Source: CBFFRJ01 sp963530515 (GTDB taxonomy: Bacteria; Pseudomonadota; Gammaproteobacteria; Enterobacterales; Enterobacteriaceae). Taken from it: 64,000 bases of DNA. The stretch covers positions 41,315-105,314 of the forward strand of contig CAUSEC010000020.1 in assembly GCA_963530515.1 (NCBI GenBank), given 5' to 3'. The notes beneath the pieces were generated by a model, which made no database searches, was not told the origin of the DNA, and worked only from the letters and a program-made list of their open reading frames with translations. A program made the translations under genes and the position numbers. Shown here in pieces: positions 8,264 to 16,890 of this stretch; position 1 is the stretch's first letter, and every line of letters begins with the position of its first letter.

Positions 8264-9379
8264 ATGTTCCCAAAGATGATGAATGATAATAATTTTTATA
8301 CCCCAGAGGATTCGAACAAGGAGAGGAACTCTTATCTGAGCGATGAAGACCACTACAGCGACGGTCTTCAGTTCGCGCAGCGGGAAAGGTTGCCTCGCGC
8401 CGCCGGACTGGCCTGCTTGTTCTTTCCGCTCGCCGCAGAGATGGTCTCTAAGCCGATTGCGGGCGGCTGGTGGGTATTACTCGTCCTCTGGACCTTCGTC
8501 TGGCCACATCTGGCCTGGCAACTTGCCTCGCGATCCAGCGATCCGCTGGCCAGTGAAACCCATAATCTGAAAGCCGACGCAATACTGGCTGGCATCTGGA
8601 TTGCGCTGACGGGCGTTAACCTAATGCCCTCGCTGGCGCTGGCCATGATGGTGTTTATTACCACCATGGGGGCCGGGGGGCCGCGCCTGTGTATCGCCGG
8701 GGCAATTCTGACGCTGGTTTCAAGCCTGGTGACGCTTCAGCTTACCGGCATCGCCTTTGATCCAGTGAGCCCGCCGTTGACCATCTGGCTGACCGTGCCG
8801 GTGTTACTGATTTACCCGCTGCTGTTTTCCTGGGTGAAATACCGTGCCGCCACGCGGATGGAAGAGCATAAACGGCGTCTCCAGGTGATGAGCATCCGCG
8901 ACGGCATGACCGGCGTCTACAACCGACGTCATTGGGAAACGCTCCTGCGGGATGAGTTCGATAACTGCCGTCGTCATCAGCGCGGTGCCACGCTACTGCT
9001 CATCGATGTGGATCATTTCAAAACGATCAACGATACCTGGGGCCACGACGTCGGCGACGAAGCGATCATTGCGATCACCCGTCATCTCCAGCTGAGCCTG
9101 CGCGGCAGCGATGTGATCGGTCGCTTTGGCGGCGATGAATTTGCCGTGATCATGGGGGGAACGGCGTCCGACAGCGCCATTGCCGCCATGACGCGTGTGC
9201 ATGATCGTCTTACCTCGTTCCGCCTGGCCAGTGCACCGCAGCTTGAGCTGCACATCAGCGTCGGCGTCGCCCCGTTGACCGATGAAATGGCGCACTATCG
9301 CGAATGGTTAAAATCGGCGGATCTGGCGCTCTACAAAGCCAAAAAAGCCGGGCGCAACCGTACTGAAGTGGCGGCCTGA
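8264..9379 (+). CDS. dgcC: Diguanylate cyclase DgcC (AdrA/YaiC)
   Basis: DgcC makes cyclic di-GMP from two GTP; in E. coli and Salmonella it is switched on by CsgD and activates cellulose synthesis. The 371-residue protein has an N-terminal integral membrane domain (MASE2 type, about residues 40-185, several hydrophobic helices) and a C-terminal GGDEF domain. The active-site GGDEF is at 289-293, with the RGSD product-inhibition site at 280-283. The start at 8264 gives MFPKMMNDNNF, the usual beginning, although no good ribosome binding site is visible. A longer in-frame start at 8183 would begin 10 bases after the psiF stop and add 27 unlikely residues. Confidence 0.95.
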   Translation: MFPKMMNDNNFYTPEDSNKERNSYLSDEDHYSDGLQFAQRERLPRAAGLACLFFPLAAEMVSKPIAGGWWVLLVLWTFVWPHLAWQLASRSSDPLASETHNLKADAILAGIWIALTGVNLMPSLALAMMVFITTMGAGGPRLCIAGAILTLVSSLVTLQLTGIAFDPVSPPLTIWLTVPVLLIYPLLFSWVKYRAATRMEEHKRRLQVMSIRDGMTGVYNRRHWETLLRDEFDNCRRHQRGATLLLIDVDHFKTINDTWGHDVGDEAIIAITRHLQLSLRGSDVIGRFGGDEFAVIMGGTASDSAIAAMTRVHDRLTSFRLASAPQLELHISVGVAPLTDEMAHYREWLKSADLALYKAKKAGRNRTEVAA

Positions 9380-9522
9380 ATACTCCTGCCCTGTTGCTCA
9401 ACGCCCATTCTCTGCCAGGCTTAAAGCGTCATCATTAGCCTTTGTGTGTCTTTATTTTTCCTCGTGGTGTGCGCTGTCTGGCGTGACGACCGTTTCTCCA
9501 ACACTGACACGAGAGCAATGTT

Positions 9523-11046
9523 ATGAACTATGAATTTGTTACTGAACTCAATAAGTTACCAGAAAACCAGCCGGTGAAATTTGAGGTGGCTGGTACCGCA
9601 TTGATCCTGATTCGGACCCTGAGCCAGGTGCGGGCGTTTCAAAGCAAATGTCCTCATGCAGGTGCTCCGCTGGAGCAGGGGGCGGTGTGCGAAGGACGGC
9701 TGATTTGCCCGTGGCATAAAGCTGAATTCGACATCAAAAATGGACAATGGCTTGAGCCGCTCGCCCTGACGAACCTGAAACAGTACCCGGTACTGATCGA
9801 GCAAAATCGCGTGCTGGTTAACCCACGCCCTATGTCGCCCGCCAGCTTTCCGCAGATCCGTGGCGACAAACCGCAGACTACCGTCATTATTGGCACCGGA
9901 GCGGCAGGCAGCGCGGCGGCGGTAACGCTGCGCGATGCGGGCTATTCCGGTCGACTGGTGCTGGTCGATAAAGAGGACGGCGCACCTTATGACCGCACCG
10001 CATTGAGCAAATTTGTGCCTGCTGGAAAAATGAAAATCGGCGATGTACCGCACATGCTTGACGAGAATTTTTACCACCAGCCCGGCGTTGAAAGCCTGCG
10101 CGAGGAAGTCACTGATGTGAACAGCCGTGAGCACCAGATAACTTTTGCCAGTGGGCGAGAGCTGCATTTCGATAAGTTACTGTTGGCGACCGGGGGCCAG
10201 CCCGTGTGGCCCGACATCGACGGCAATCACCTGACAGGGGTGCATGTGCTGCGCGATATCCACCAGGCTCAGCAACTGCTCAATGACGTAGAGCGCGAGC
10301 AGCAACTGGTGATTATCGGCAACAGTTTTATCGCAATGGAGCTGGCGGCGGCGCTGCGTAATCAGGATATCGAGGTGACCGTTGTCTCTCGCCATGCGCT
10401 GCCGTTCGTTCCGCAGTTCGGCGAAGAGATGGGACGCCGTTTTCTGGAATTGCATAAACAAAACGGTGTGAAGTTCGTCACCGGGGAGCCCGCCGCACTG
10501 GAGGGGAACGGGCAGGTGCAGAGCGTGCGGCTTAAAAATGGCCGGACGCTCCCTGCGCACGTAGTGGTGTTTGCCACCGGGGTGCGTCCGTTCACCGATC
10601 TGGCCCATGATCTTCATCGCGAAGACGATGGCAGCCTGACCGTGGATGAAACCCTGAACGCCGCCCCGGACGTATGGGCGGTCGGTGATATCGCCAGCTA
10701 TCCTGCGCCTGAGGGGCGTCGGCGCATTGAACACTGGCGCGTGGCCCAGCAGCAGGGACATCTGGCAGCGTTTAATATGCTGGGTGAAAAGCGCAGGTTC
10801 GATCAGGTGCCGTTCTTCTGGACCACCCATTTTGGCACGCGCTTCGAGTACCTCGGCTATGCGCCGGACTGGGACAGCATCAAGATGCTAGGGTCGTTCG
10901 ACAGCAAGCGCTTTGCGGTGCTGTATGGCGAAGAAGGGAAGCTGAAAGCGGTGTTGAGCAGCGGGGAATATACGCAAACGGCGGCGCTGTTGATGAAAAT
11001 GCAGCAGCCGCTGAGTCTGCAGGCTGCCAGCGAAATGCTGGCCTGA
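9523..11046 (+). CDS. Rieske-FAD oxidoreductase fusion (AIF-like)
   Basis: This is a pyridine nucleotide-disulfide oxidoreductase family protein with an N-terminal Rieske domain, 507 residues. The Rieske part (about 1-100) has Cys43/His45 in CPHAGAP and Cys62/His65 in CPWHKAEF, enough to ligate a [2Fe-2S] cluster. The FAD-binding GTGAAG is at 124-129, the NAD(P)H-binding GNSFIA at about 266-271, and the second FAD motif VWAVGDIASYP further on. The layout matches AIFL-type or dioxygenase-reductase-like proteins. No oxygenase, ferredoxin or P450 gene is near, so the electron acceptor is unknown. GAGAGCAATG precedes the ATG. It stands between dgcC and proC, which are neighbours in K-12. Confidence 0.87.
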   Translation: MNYEFVTELNKLPENQPVKFEVAGTALILIRTLSQVRAFQSKCPHAGAPLEQGAVCEGRLICPWHKAEFDIKNGQWLEPLALTNLKQYPVLIEQNRVLVNPRPMSPASFPQIRGDKPQTTVIIGTGAAGSAAAVTLRDAGYSGRLVLVDKEDGAPYDRTALSKFVPAGKMKIGDVPHMLDENFYHQPGVESLREEVTDVNSREHQITFASGRELHFDKLLLATGGQPVWPDIDGNHLTGVHVLRDIHQAQQLLNDVEREQQLVIIGNSFIAMELAAALRNQDIEVTVVSRHALPFVPQFGEEMGRRFLELHKQNGVKFVTGEPAALEGNGQVQSVRLKNGRTLPAHVVVFATGVRPFTDLAHDLHREDDGSLTVDETLNAAPDVWAVGDIASYPAPEGRRRIEHWRVAQQQGHLAAFNMLGEKRRFDQVPFFWTTHFGTRFEYLGYAPDWDSIKMLGSFDSKRFAVLYGEEGKLKAVLSSGEYTQTAALLMKMQQPLSLQAASEMLA

Positions 11047-11060
11047 CGGGAGGGGGACAC

Positions 11061-11084
11061 GCCACCGGAGGCTTCACCGGTGGC
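11061..11084. terminator. Shared hairpin between the convergent Rieske-FAD gene and proC
   Basis: GCCACCGG at 11061-11068 pairs with CCGGTGGC at 11077-11084 in the 45-base gap between two convergent genes. There is no T-run on either side; it may act as a weak bidirectional stop or simply be a REP-like element. Confidence 0.45.
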
Positions 11085-11091
11085 GCTAAGC

Positions 11092-11898
11092 TTATTTGCT
11101 CAGGGCGTCAGACTTTGCCATACAGGCCTGAATGGCGTCGATGACTGCCGCGCGGAAGCCTTTTTCTTCCAGGACTTTCACCGCTTCAATGGTGGTGCCA
11201 CCCGGCGAGCAGACCATGTCTTTTAGCTCGCCGGGGTGCTTGCCGGTTTCCAGCACCATTTTGGCCGAGCCCATTACCGCCTGAGCGGCAAAACGGTAGG
11301 CCTGCGCACGCGGCATGCCGCCCAGCACGGCGGCATCGGCCATGGCTTCGATAAACATAAACACATAGGCCGGGGCTGAACCGCTCACGCCGACCACCGG
11401 GTGGATCATCGATTCGTAGACCACTTCAGCAGCACCGAAACTGCGGAAAATGCCCAGCACGTCGGCAATGTCTTCTTCGGTCACCAGCGCGTTGGCGGTG
11501 ACGGACGTCATGCCGGCATTCACCAGCGACGGGGTGTTTGGCATGGTGCGGATAATTTTGCGGTCGTGACCCAGCGCGCGTGCCAGTTGGTCTAACGTCA
11601 CGCCTGCCGCGATAGAGACAACCAGCGTATCTTTATTCAGGCTGGAGGCCACATCGCTCAGGACTTTAATCATAATGTTCGGTTTCACCGCACCGAAGAC
11701 GATATCGGCGACCTGCGCCACTTCCTGTGCGCTCTGCGCGGCATTGATGCCATATTCATCGTGCAGCGCGGCGACTTTCTCTGGTGACGGGGTGTAGACC
11801 CAGATCTGCCCAGGCTGCACCTGACCGCTGGCAATCAGCCCGCCCAGAATCGCTTTGCCCATATTGCCGCAGCCGATAAAACCGATTTTTTTCTCCAT
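11092..11898 (-). CDS. proC: Pyrroline-5-carboxylate reductase
   Basis: ProC carries out the last step of proline synthesis, reducing 1-pyrroline-5-carboxylate with NAD(P)H. The 268-residue protein starts MEKKIGFIGCGNMG, a Rossmann nucleotide site. The family signature is in the C-terminal part, around residue 225 (KHPGELKDMVCSPGGTTIEA). An adjacent in-frame GTG at 11901 would add one residue; the ATG at 11898 is preferred by comparison with E. coli. It is a single-gene unit, divergent from yaiI and convergent with the Rieske-FAD gene. Confidence 0.97.
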   Translation of the reverse strand: MEKKIGFIGCGNMGKAILGGLIASGQVQPGQIWVYTPSPEKVAALHDEYGINAAQSAQEVAQVADIVFGAVKPNIMIKVLSDVASSLNKDTLVVSIAAGVTLDQLARALGHDRKIIRTMPNTPSLVNAGMTSVTANALVTEEDIADVLGIFRSFGAAEVVYESMIHPVVGVSGSAPAYVFMFIEAMADAAVLGGMPRAQAYRFAAQAVMGSAKMVLETGKHPGELKDMVCSPGGTTIEAVKVLEEKGFRAAVIDAIQACMAKSDALSK

Positions 11899-12035
11899 CA
11901 CGTCTGTCTCTCCGCTGGTTGTGTTTGTGGGCTATAGCTTAACGCATGACGGTCGTGCAGGGCTAAACCTTAACGTTGTACTTTGCCTGACCCGCTTTTA
12001 ACGCGACAATGTGCGCAACGTGTTGAGAGGTCATT

Positions 12036-12506
12036 ATGGCAATTTGGGTTGATGCGGACGCCTGTCCGAACGTGATTAAAGAGATTCTGTTTCGTGCTGC
12101 CGAGCGCACGCAAACGTCGTTAACGCTGGTGGCAAACCAGAATATCCGCGTTCCGCCGTCGCGATTTATCCGCTCGGTGCGGGTCGCTGCGGGGTTTGAT
12201 GTGGCTGATAACGAAATTGTGCGCCTGTGTGAAGCAGGCGATCTGGTGATCACCGCCGATATTCCTCTGGCCGCCGAAGTGATTGCCAATGGCGGCGACG
12301 CCCTGAACCCGCGCGGTGAGCGTTATACCGAGGCGACGATCCGTGAGCGCCTGACGATGCGTGATTTTATGGACACGCTGCGGGCGAGCGGTATTCAGAC
12401 CGGCGGGCCTGACAGCCTCTCCCAGCGCGATCGCCAGCAGTTTGCCGCCCAGCTCGATAAATGGTTGCTGGAAAGCGCGCGTCGGCAGGGAAATCAGGGA
12501 AAGTAG
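12036..12506 (+). CDS. yaiI: YaiI, UPF0178 family protein
   Basis: This is a conserved protein of the YaiI/YqxD family (UPF0178, PIN-like fold), 156 residues, of no established function. It begins MAIWVDADACPNVIKE; the conserved acidic VDADACP motif near the N terminus, and later ITADIPLA and DFMDTLR segments, are the usual conserved blocks of the family and suggest a metal-dependent nuclease-like site, though none is proven. AGAGG lies before the ATG. It is monocistronic, between divergent proC and aroL. Confidence 0.9.
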   Translation: MAIWVDADACPNVIKEILFRAAERTQTSLTLVANQNIRVPPSRFIRSVRVAAGFDVADNEIVRLCEAGDLVITADIPLAAEVIANGGDALNPRGERYTEATIRERLTMRDFMDTLRASGIQTGGPDSLSQRDRQQFAAQLDKWLLESARRQGNQGK

Positions 12507-12601
12507 TTCTGCCATCATCTGTCATATGAATATGTTACGCTAAGCGCGCCTGTGGGCTTGTCAACGAACACTACTTTAAGTAAGGTTATCGCTACACGGG
12601 T

Positions 12602-12696
12602 TGCATTAAAATCTTTACACTCAAATTGGGCGTCGTTTCTGGAGTTAGTCGAAGCGGGATGCGAATTATCTTTTCACGTGTAATGATTTATTTACG
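12602..12696 (+). promoter_or_regulatory. TyrR boxes upstream of aroL
   Basis: Two matches to the TyrR box (TGTAAA-N6-TTTACA) are visible. A strong one at 12679-12696 reads TGTAAT-GATTTA-TTTACG, and a weaker one at 12602-12619 reads TGCATT-AAAATC-TTTACA. E. coli aroL is repressed by TyrR with tyrosine, aided by TrpR. No clear TrpR operator was recognised. Confidence 0.6.
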
Positions 12697-12777
12697 GCCG
12701 CTCGACACCTGGCAGGGTGAGTTAACACACATTCATTTTTCATTTGCACCTTGCGATATCTGAGGGAACACCAGTTC

Positions 12778-13302
12778 ATGACGCTACCCATCTTTTTAAT
12801 CGGCGCACGCGGCTGCGGTAAAACCACCGTTGGTCACGCGTTATCTGAGTTACAGGCACGCCAGTTTGTCGATACCGACCACTGGTTGCAGGAACAGGCA
12901 CAAATGACCGTTGCGCAGCTGGTCAGCAAAGAGGGCTGGCACGGCTTTCGCGCACGTGAAACTCAGGCGCTGGAAGCAGTAACCTCACCGTCCCACGTGG
13001 TAGCGACCGGCGGTGGCATCATTTTGAGCGAATATAATCGCAAATTTATGCGTGAGCAGGGGCTGGTGATTTACCTTTGCGCGCCGGTTTCCGTGCTGGT
13101 GGACCGCCTTGAAGCCTATCCGAAAGAGAGCCAGCGCCCGACGCTGACCGGCAAACCCATTCGCGAAGAAGTCGGTGAAATTTTGGCCGGACGCGATGCG
13201 CTCTACCGTGAAACCGCGCACCATGTGGTGGACGCCGCCGCAAGTCTGGATGAAGTGCTGGCAGAAATTCAGAATGCTCTGCGTGTGGCCTGCGCGAGCT
13301 AG
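12778..13302 (+). CDS. aroL: Shikimate kinase II
   Basis: AroL phosphorylates shikimate with ATP in the common aromatic pathway; it is the high-affinity, regulated isozyme. The 174-residue protein has the P-loop GARGCGKTT at about 9-17, the shikimate-binding DTDHW and GWHGFRARE segments, the ATGGGI motif, and the lid region around KESQRPTLTGKP. The ATG at 12778 is preferred because TGAGGGA lies upstream and the product then begins MTLPIFLIGARG; a TTG at 12751 would add nine residues. It is followed by yaiA and aroM, with TyrR boxes upstream. Confidence 0.96.
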   Translation: MTLPIFLIGARGCGKTTVGHALSELQARQFVDTDHWLQEQAQMTVAQLVSKEGWHGFRARETQALEAVTSPSHVVATGGGIILSEYNRKFMREQGLVIYLCAPVSVLVDRLEAYPKESQRPTLTGKPIREEVGEILAGRDALYRETAHHVVDAAASLDEVLAEIQNALRVACAS

Positions 13303-13351
13303 CGAAACGATTGTCTATACTTAAGGCCTGACGATAGAAAAAGGAAAAGTC

Positions 13352-13543
13352 ATGGCCAGTAAACCTCCTTATCCTCGAGAAGCCCGCGTTGTCGCCGTAG
13401 AAAAAGGCGCTGCCGGGCAGACTGTCACCTGGTATCAACTCCGCGCCGATCATCCGAAACCTGATGCGTTGATCAGCGAACACCCCACCGAGCAGGAAGC
13501 CCTGGACGCGAAAATTCGCTACGAGGATCCCGATAAAAGCTGA
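13352..13543 (+). CDS. yaiA: YaiA, small conserved protein
   Basis: YaiA is a 63-residue protein of unknown function that is cotranscribed with aroL in E. coli. It starts MASKPPYPREARVV and ends YEDPDKS; the central block GQTVTWYQLRADHPKPD is strongly conserved. There is no signal peptide or membrane helix. AAAAAGGAAAAG precedes the ATG, and the gene begins 49 bases after aroL. It is probably soluble and cytosolic. Confidence 0.93.
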   Translation: MASKPPYPREARVVAVEKGAAGQTVTWYQLRADHPKPDALISEHPTEQEALDAKIRYEDPDKS

Positions 13544-13625
13544 CCTTTGAGGTCGGCTGTTCCTGTTGCCCTGAAAAGCATAAAAAGCGACTTACATCAC
13601 GTTTTTCGCCCTGGCGAAGTTGTTG

Positions 13626-13757
13626 ATGACCGATAATAATCAAAACTTATTAGTTCATTCTGGAAACTACCGGAAACTGGAAGATGTGTGGTTACCCGAT
13701 GTAAACCTGTCTGGACGCCGAGCTGGCGACGATCAGGTAGCGTCGAAGCGTGAATAA
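13626..13757 (+). CDS. Possible 43-residue small protein upstream of aroM
   Basis: This open frame runs ATG-to-TAA in the 242-base gap between yaiA and aroM. The product begins MTDNNQNLLVHSGNYRKLED and ends in a basic, charged tail; it has no membrane segment. The upstream sequence has only a weak GAAG as ribosome binding site. The stop lies 28 bases before the aroM ATG, so translation could be coupled. No homologue is recognised. It may instead be chance reading through a leader; conservation across genera would decide. Confidence 0.38.
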   Translation: MTDNNQNLLVHSGNYRKLEDVWLPDVNLSGRRAGDDQVASKRE

Positions 13758-13785
13758 ACAAGCAGTGTTGCAAGGCGGAAAAAGA

Positions 13786-14463
13786 ATGAGTGCGACCCTG
13801 GCGATCCTCACCGTGGGTGTGGTGCCTGTAAAAGAGATCTTACCCCTGCTGACCGAACATATTTCTGAACAGCAGATAACCCATGTCAGTTTGCTCGGCA
13901 AGATGGATCCCTACGAGGTACAGGACGATTACCACATTGAGCCGGGGCAAACCCCCATGCCCACAAGACTTCGTGATGACAGCATCGTGAGCATTTCGCG
14001 TGAGAAAGTGGAGCGTGATTTACAGAGCGTTATCGAAGTGCTTGATAATCAGGGCTATGACGTCATCTTACTGATGAGTACCGCGCCGATTCGAGGCCTG
14101 AGTGCGCGAAACGCCATTCTCATAGAACCGCAGCGTATTATCCCACCGCTGGTTGCGTCCATTGTGGACGGTCACCAGGTCGGCGTCATTGTGCCTATTC
14201 CTGAACTGATGGATCAGCAACAGCAAAAGTGGAACCTGCTGGAAAATGAACCCTATTACGCGCTGGCGCACCCGTTCCAGGCGACGGAATACGAACTGGT
14301 GGCGGCAGGAAAAACGCTGATTGACCAGGGGGCAGATGTTTTAATGCTTGATTGCCTCGGATTTCATCAATGGCACCGGGATTTACTCCAGAAATCTCTC
14401 GATGTACCAGTATTACTCTCTAACGTGCTGGTGGCGCGGCTGGCGTCGGAACTGCTGGTGTAG
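13786..14463 (+). CDS. aroM: AroM family protein
   Basis: AroM is a conserved protein of unknown function linked to aroL through TyrR control in E. coli. The 225-residue product shows the Asp/Glu racemase-like pattern seen in the family, with SATLAILTVGVVPV at the start and LMLDCLGFHQWHRDLLQ near the end. The ATG at 13786 is chosen because GGCGGAAAAAG precedes it and the N terminus then matches E. coli; a GTG at 13750 is a weaker alternative and overlaps the small frame at 13626-13757. It is presumably expressed partly from the aroL promoter. Confidence 0.93.
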   Translation: MSATLAILTVGVVPVKEILPLLTEHISEQQITHVSLLGKMDPYEVQDDYHIEPGQTPMPTRLRDDSIVSISREKVERDLQSVIEVLDNQGYDVILLMSTAPIRGLSARNAILIEPQRIIPPLVASIVDGHQVGVIVPIPELMDQQQQKWNLLENEPYYALAHPFQATEYELVAAGKTLIDQGADVLMLDCLGFHQWHRDLLQKSLDVPVLLSNVLVARLASELLV

Positions 14464-14544
14464 GCCAATTTTGCGTGACAGGAACGAAGTCTGGCCTCTA
14501 TAGTGTTTTTCCATACATATTCTTGATAGATAAAGGGCCAGTTC

Positions 14545-14829
14545 ATGCTTCAGAGTAACGAATACTTTTCCGGTAAAGTGAAATCCATTGGTTTTACCAG
14601 CAGCAGCACTGGCCGTGCCAGCGTTGGCGTGATGGCTGAAGGGGAATACACCTTTGGTACCGCACAGCCAGAAGAGATGACGGTGGTGAGCGGAGCACTG
14701 AATGTTCTGCTGCCGGGCGAAACAGAGTGGAAAACCTACGCGGCGGGCGATGTCTTCAACGTGCCGGGTAACAGCGAATTCAATCTGCAGGTTGCAGAGC
14801 CGTCTTCCTATCTCTGCCGTTATCTTTAA
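14545..14829 (+). CDS. ppnP: Pyrimidine/purine nucleoside phosphorylase PpnP
   Basis: PpnP (formerly YaiE) phosphorolyses diverse nucleosides to base and ribose-1-phosphate. The 94-residue protein is a single-domain cupin, with the EYTFGTAQPEEMTVVSGAL and FNVPGNSEFNL strands typical of the family. AAAGGGCCAG precedes the ATG. It is a single-gene unit, 81 bases after aroM and followed by REP-type repeats. Confidence 0.95.
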   Translation: MLQSNEYFSGKVKSIGFTSSSTGRASVGVMAEGEYTFGTAQPEEMTVVSGALNVLLPGETEWKTYAAGDVFNVPGNSEFNLQVAEPSSYLCRYL

Positions 14830-14837
14830 GTGTCTTG

Positions 14838-14918
14838 CCGGGTGGCGTTGCGCTTACCCGGCCTACAAAAAAGCGATGTACTTGTAGGCCCGATAAGCGA
14901 AGCGTCATCGGGCAATAC
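14838..14918. repeat. REP/BIME palindromic repeats
   Basis: Two REP-like units lie in opposite orientation: GCCGGGTGGCG with ACCCGGCCTACA at about 14838-14871, then TGTAGGCCCGATAAGCG with CATCGGGC at about 14883-14914. This is the usual BIME arrangement at the 3' ends of convergent enterobacterial genes (ppnP and rdgC). Confidence 0.75.
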
Positions 14919-14925
14919 AGCAGGA

Positions 14926-15837
14926 CTAGCGCTGGGCTTCGCCGCCTAGCCCTTCCACCAGACTGTGAATCAGCGTCGACAGCTCACCGGTCATCAGAAT
15001 AAAGTCGGCATCAAAACGCTGGGCCACGTCATCACGGTCAATATCCTGGTTCTGATCACGGATTTCATCACCAAATTTCAGACGCTTAACAGAACCGTCG
15101 TCACAGACCATGAACTGCACGCGCTGCTGCCAGTCGAGCGCCAGTTTCGTCACCACTTTGCCGGCTTCGATGTGCACGGCGATTTCGTCGCTGACCAGCT
15201 CTTGTTTCTTACAGCGGATCACGCCGCCGTCTTCGAGCATGGCCTTCAGCTCTGCTTCATCCAGCAACTGGAATCCCTGAGCCACCGTTCCTGAACGTAC
15301 CCACTCGGTCAGGGTCAATTCGATGGGGTTTTCCAGCGTCAGCGGAACCACCGGCAGTGAGCCGAGGCTTTTACGCAGCAGGGCCAGCGTATCTTCGGAT
15401 TTTTTCGCGCTTGCGCTGTCGACCATAATCAGCCCGTTGACCGTATCAATCCACATCATGGTCTGGCTGAAACGGCTGAACGCACGTGGCAGCAGGGAGT
15501 GCAGCACTTCGTCTTTCAGCGAATCTTTTTCAGTTTTTTTCAGTTTGCGACCCTGATCGGCTTCAAGGCGGGAAATTTTGGCTTCCAGCGCTTGTTTCAC
15601 TACTGGGGAGGGCAGAATTTTCTCTTCTTTGCGGGCGCAAATAATAATCTGACCGTTGGCAGTGTGGGTCAGCGCATCACTGTGTGAACCCATCGGTGGA
15701 ACCCACCCGGTTTTCGCCATATCCTGACTACCGCACGGGGTAAACGATAGTGGGGCAAGCTGTTTTTCCATCTCTTCCGCCTGCAACGCAACATCGCGGC
15801 TGAGACGGTATACCATTAAATTTTTAAACCACAGCAT
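14926..15837 (-). CDS. rdgC: Recombination-associated protein RdgC
   Basis: RdgC is a ring-shaped, non-sequence-specific DNA-binding protein that restrains RecA-mediated recombination. The 303-residue product begins MLWFKNLMVYRLSRDV and ends with the family's EGLGGEAQR. The start at 15837 gives the standard length; a longer frame (to 15984) would add 49 residues across the promoter. It is divergent from mak, with about 98 bases between their starts. Length and both ends match E. coli. Confidence 0.96.
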   Translation of the reverse strand: MLWFKNLMVYRLSRDVALQAEEMEKQLAPLSFTPCGSQDMAKTGWVPPMGSHSDALTHTANGQIIICARKEEKILPSPVVKQALEAKISRLEADQGRKLKKTEKDSLKDEVLHSLLPRAFSRFSQTMMWIDTVNGLIMVDSASAKKSEDTLALLRKSLGSLPVVPLTLENPIELTLTEWVRSGTVAQGFQLLDEAELKAMLEDGGVIRCKKQELVSDEIAVHIEAGKVVTKLALDWQQRVQFMVCDDGSVKRLKFGDEIRDQNQDIDRDDVAQRFDADFILMTGELSTLIHSLVEGLGGEAQR

Positions 15838-15935
15838 GATTTTTTCCACGGCCTTGTCGTTAAATGCAGCGGGCATGATAACCAATTGTCGCCGCGCTTG
15901 CATGTGAATGGTTGTCCAACTATGAGGAGCATTAT

Positions 15936-16841
15936 GTGCGTATTGGTATTGATTTAGGTGGCACGAAAACAGAGATAATCGCACTCAGCGACGGCGGTGA
16001 AGAGCTGTTTCGCCATCGTCAGGCAACACCGCGTGATTATCATCAAACCATTGAATTGATTGCTTCTCTTGTGGACCTCACCGAAAAAGAGACCGGCCAG
16101 ACCGGAACGGTGGGCATGGGGATCCCAGGCTCAATTTCGCCTTATACCGGGGTGGTGAAAAACGCCAATTCGACCTGGCTCAACGGCAAACCCTTCGATA
16201 AAGATTTGAGCCAGCGCTTAAATCGCGAAGTCCGGCTGGCCAATGATGCCAACTGCCTGGCCGTCTCTGAAGCGGTAGACGGTGCCGCAGCGGGGGCGCA
16301 AACCGTCTTTGCGGTCATTATTGGCACCGGTTGTGGCTCGGGTTTGGCGTTCGGTGGGCGTTCACATATTGGCGGTAATGGCACCGCCGGGGAGTGGGGC
16401 CATAACCCGCTGCCGTGGATGGACGAAGACGAGCTACGTTACCGCGCGGAAGTGCCGTGTTATTGCGGCAAACAGGGGTGTATCGAGACTTTTATTTCCG
16501 GCACTGGCTTTGGCACTGACTACCAGCGTTTGAGCGGCAAAACGCTCAAAGGGAATGAAATTATTCGCCTGGTGGAGGAACAAGACCCGGTTGCTGAACT
16601 GGCATTAAGCCGCTACGAACTGCGCCTGGCGAAATCTCTGGCCCATGTGGTGAATATTCTTGATCCGGATGTGATCGTACTCGGCGGCGGCATGAGCAAC
16701 GTCGAGCGTCTCTATAAAACCGTGCCAGGGCTGGTGAAAAACTGGGTCTTTGGCGGCGAGTTCGAAACCCCCGTTCGTAAAGCGCTGCACGGTGATTCCA
16801 GCGGTGTGCGCGGTGCCGCCTGGCTGTGGCCGCAGGCGTAA
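15936..16841 (+). CDS. mak: Fructokinase Mak (ROK family)
   Basis: Mak phosphorylates fructose (and mannose less well) with ATP. The 301-residue ROK-family protein begins MRIGIDLGGTKTE, the phosphate-binding motif. The zinc-binding CYCGKQGCIE sits in the middle, and the EWGHNPLPW sugar-binding segment precedes it. The GTG start at 15936 is chosen because GAGGAG lies 6-12 bases upstream and the protein then starts exactly at the conserved motif; an ATG at 15912 would add eight residues. In K-12 araJ follows between mak and sbcC; here a terminator and sbcC follow directly. Confidence 0.95.
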   Translation: MRIGIDLGGTKTEIIALSDGGEELFRHRQATPRDYHQTIELIASLVDLTEKETGQTGTVGMGIPGSISPYTGVVKNANSTWLNGKPFDKDLSQRLNREVRLANDANCLAVSEAVDGAAAGAQTVFAVIIGTGCGSGLAFGGRSHIGGNGTAGEWGHNPLPWMDEDELRYRAEVPCYCGKQGCIETFISGTGFGTDYQRLSGKTLKGNEIIRLVEEQDPVAELALSRYELRLAKSLAHVVNILDPDVIVLGGGMSNVERLYKTVPGLVKNWVFGGEFETPVRKALHGDSSGVRGAAWLWPQA

Positions 16842-16851
16842 AACGACCAAT

Positions 16852-16890
16852 AATGCCCGGCTATCACACATGCGATAGCCGGGCATTTTT
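16852..16890. terminator. Bidirectional terminator between mak and sbcC
   Basis: AATGCCCGGCTATC at 16852-16865 pairs perfectly with GATAGCCGGGCATT at 16874-16887. The T-run on the plus strand runs into the sbcC stop; the minus strand has only a short T-rich exit. It sits between convergent genes. Confidence 0.88.

Noticed and set aside
12507..12777. TrpR operator upstream of aroL
   Set aside because: E. coli has one, but no clear match to its CTAG-based dyad was found.
13750..13785. Upstream GTG start for aroM
   Set aside because: The ATG at 13786 has the better ribosome site and the family N terminus.
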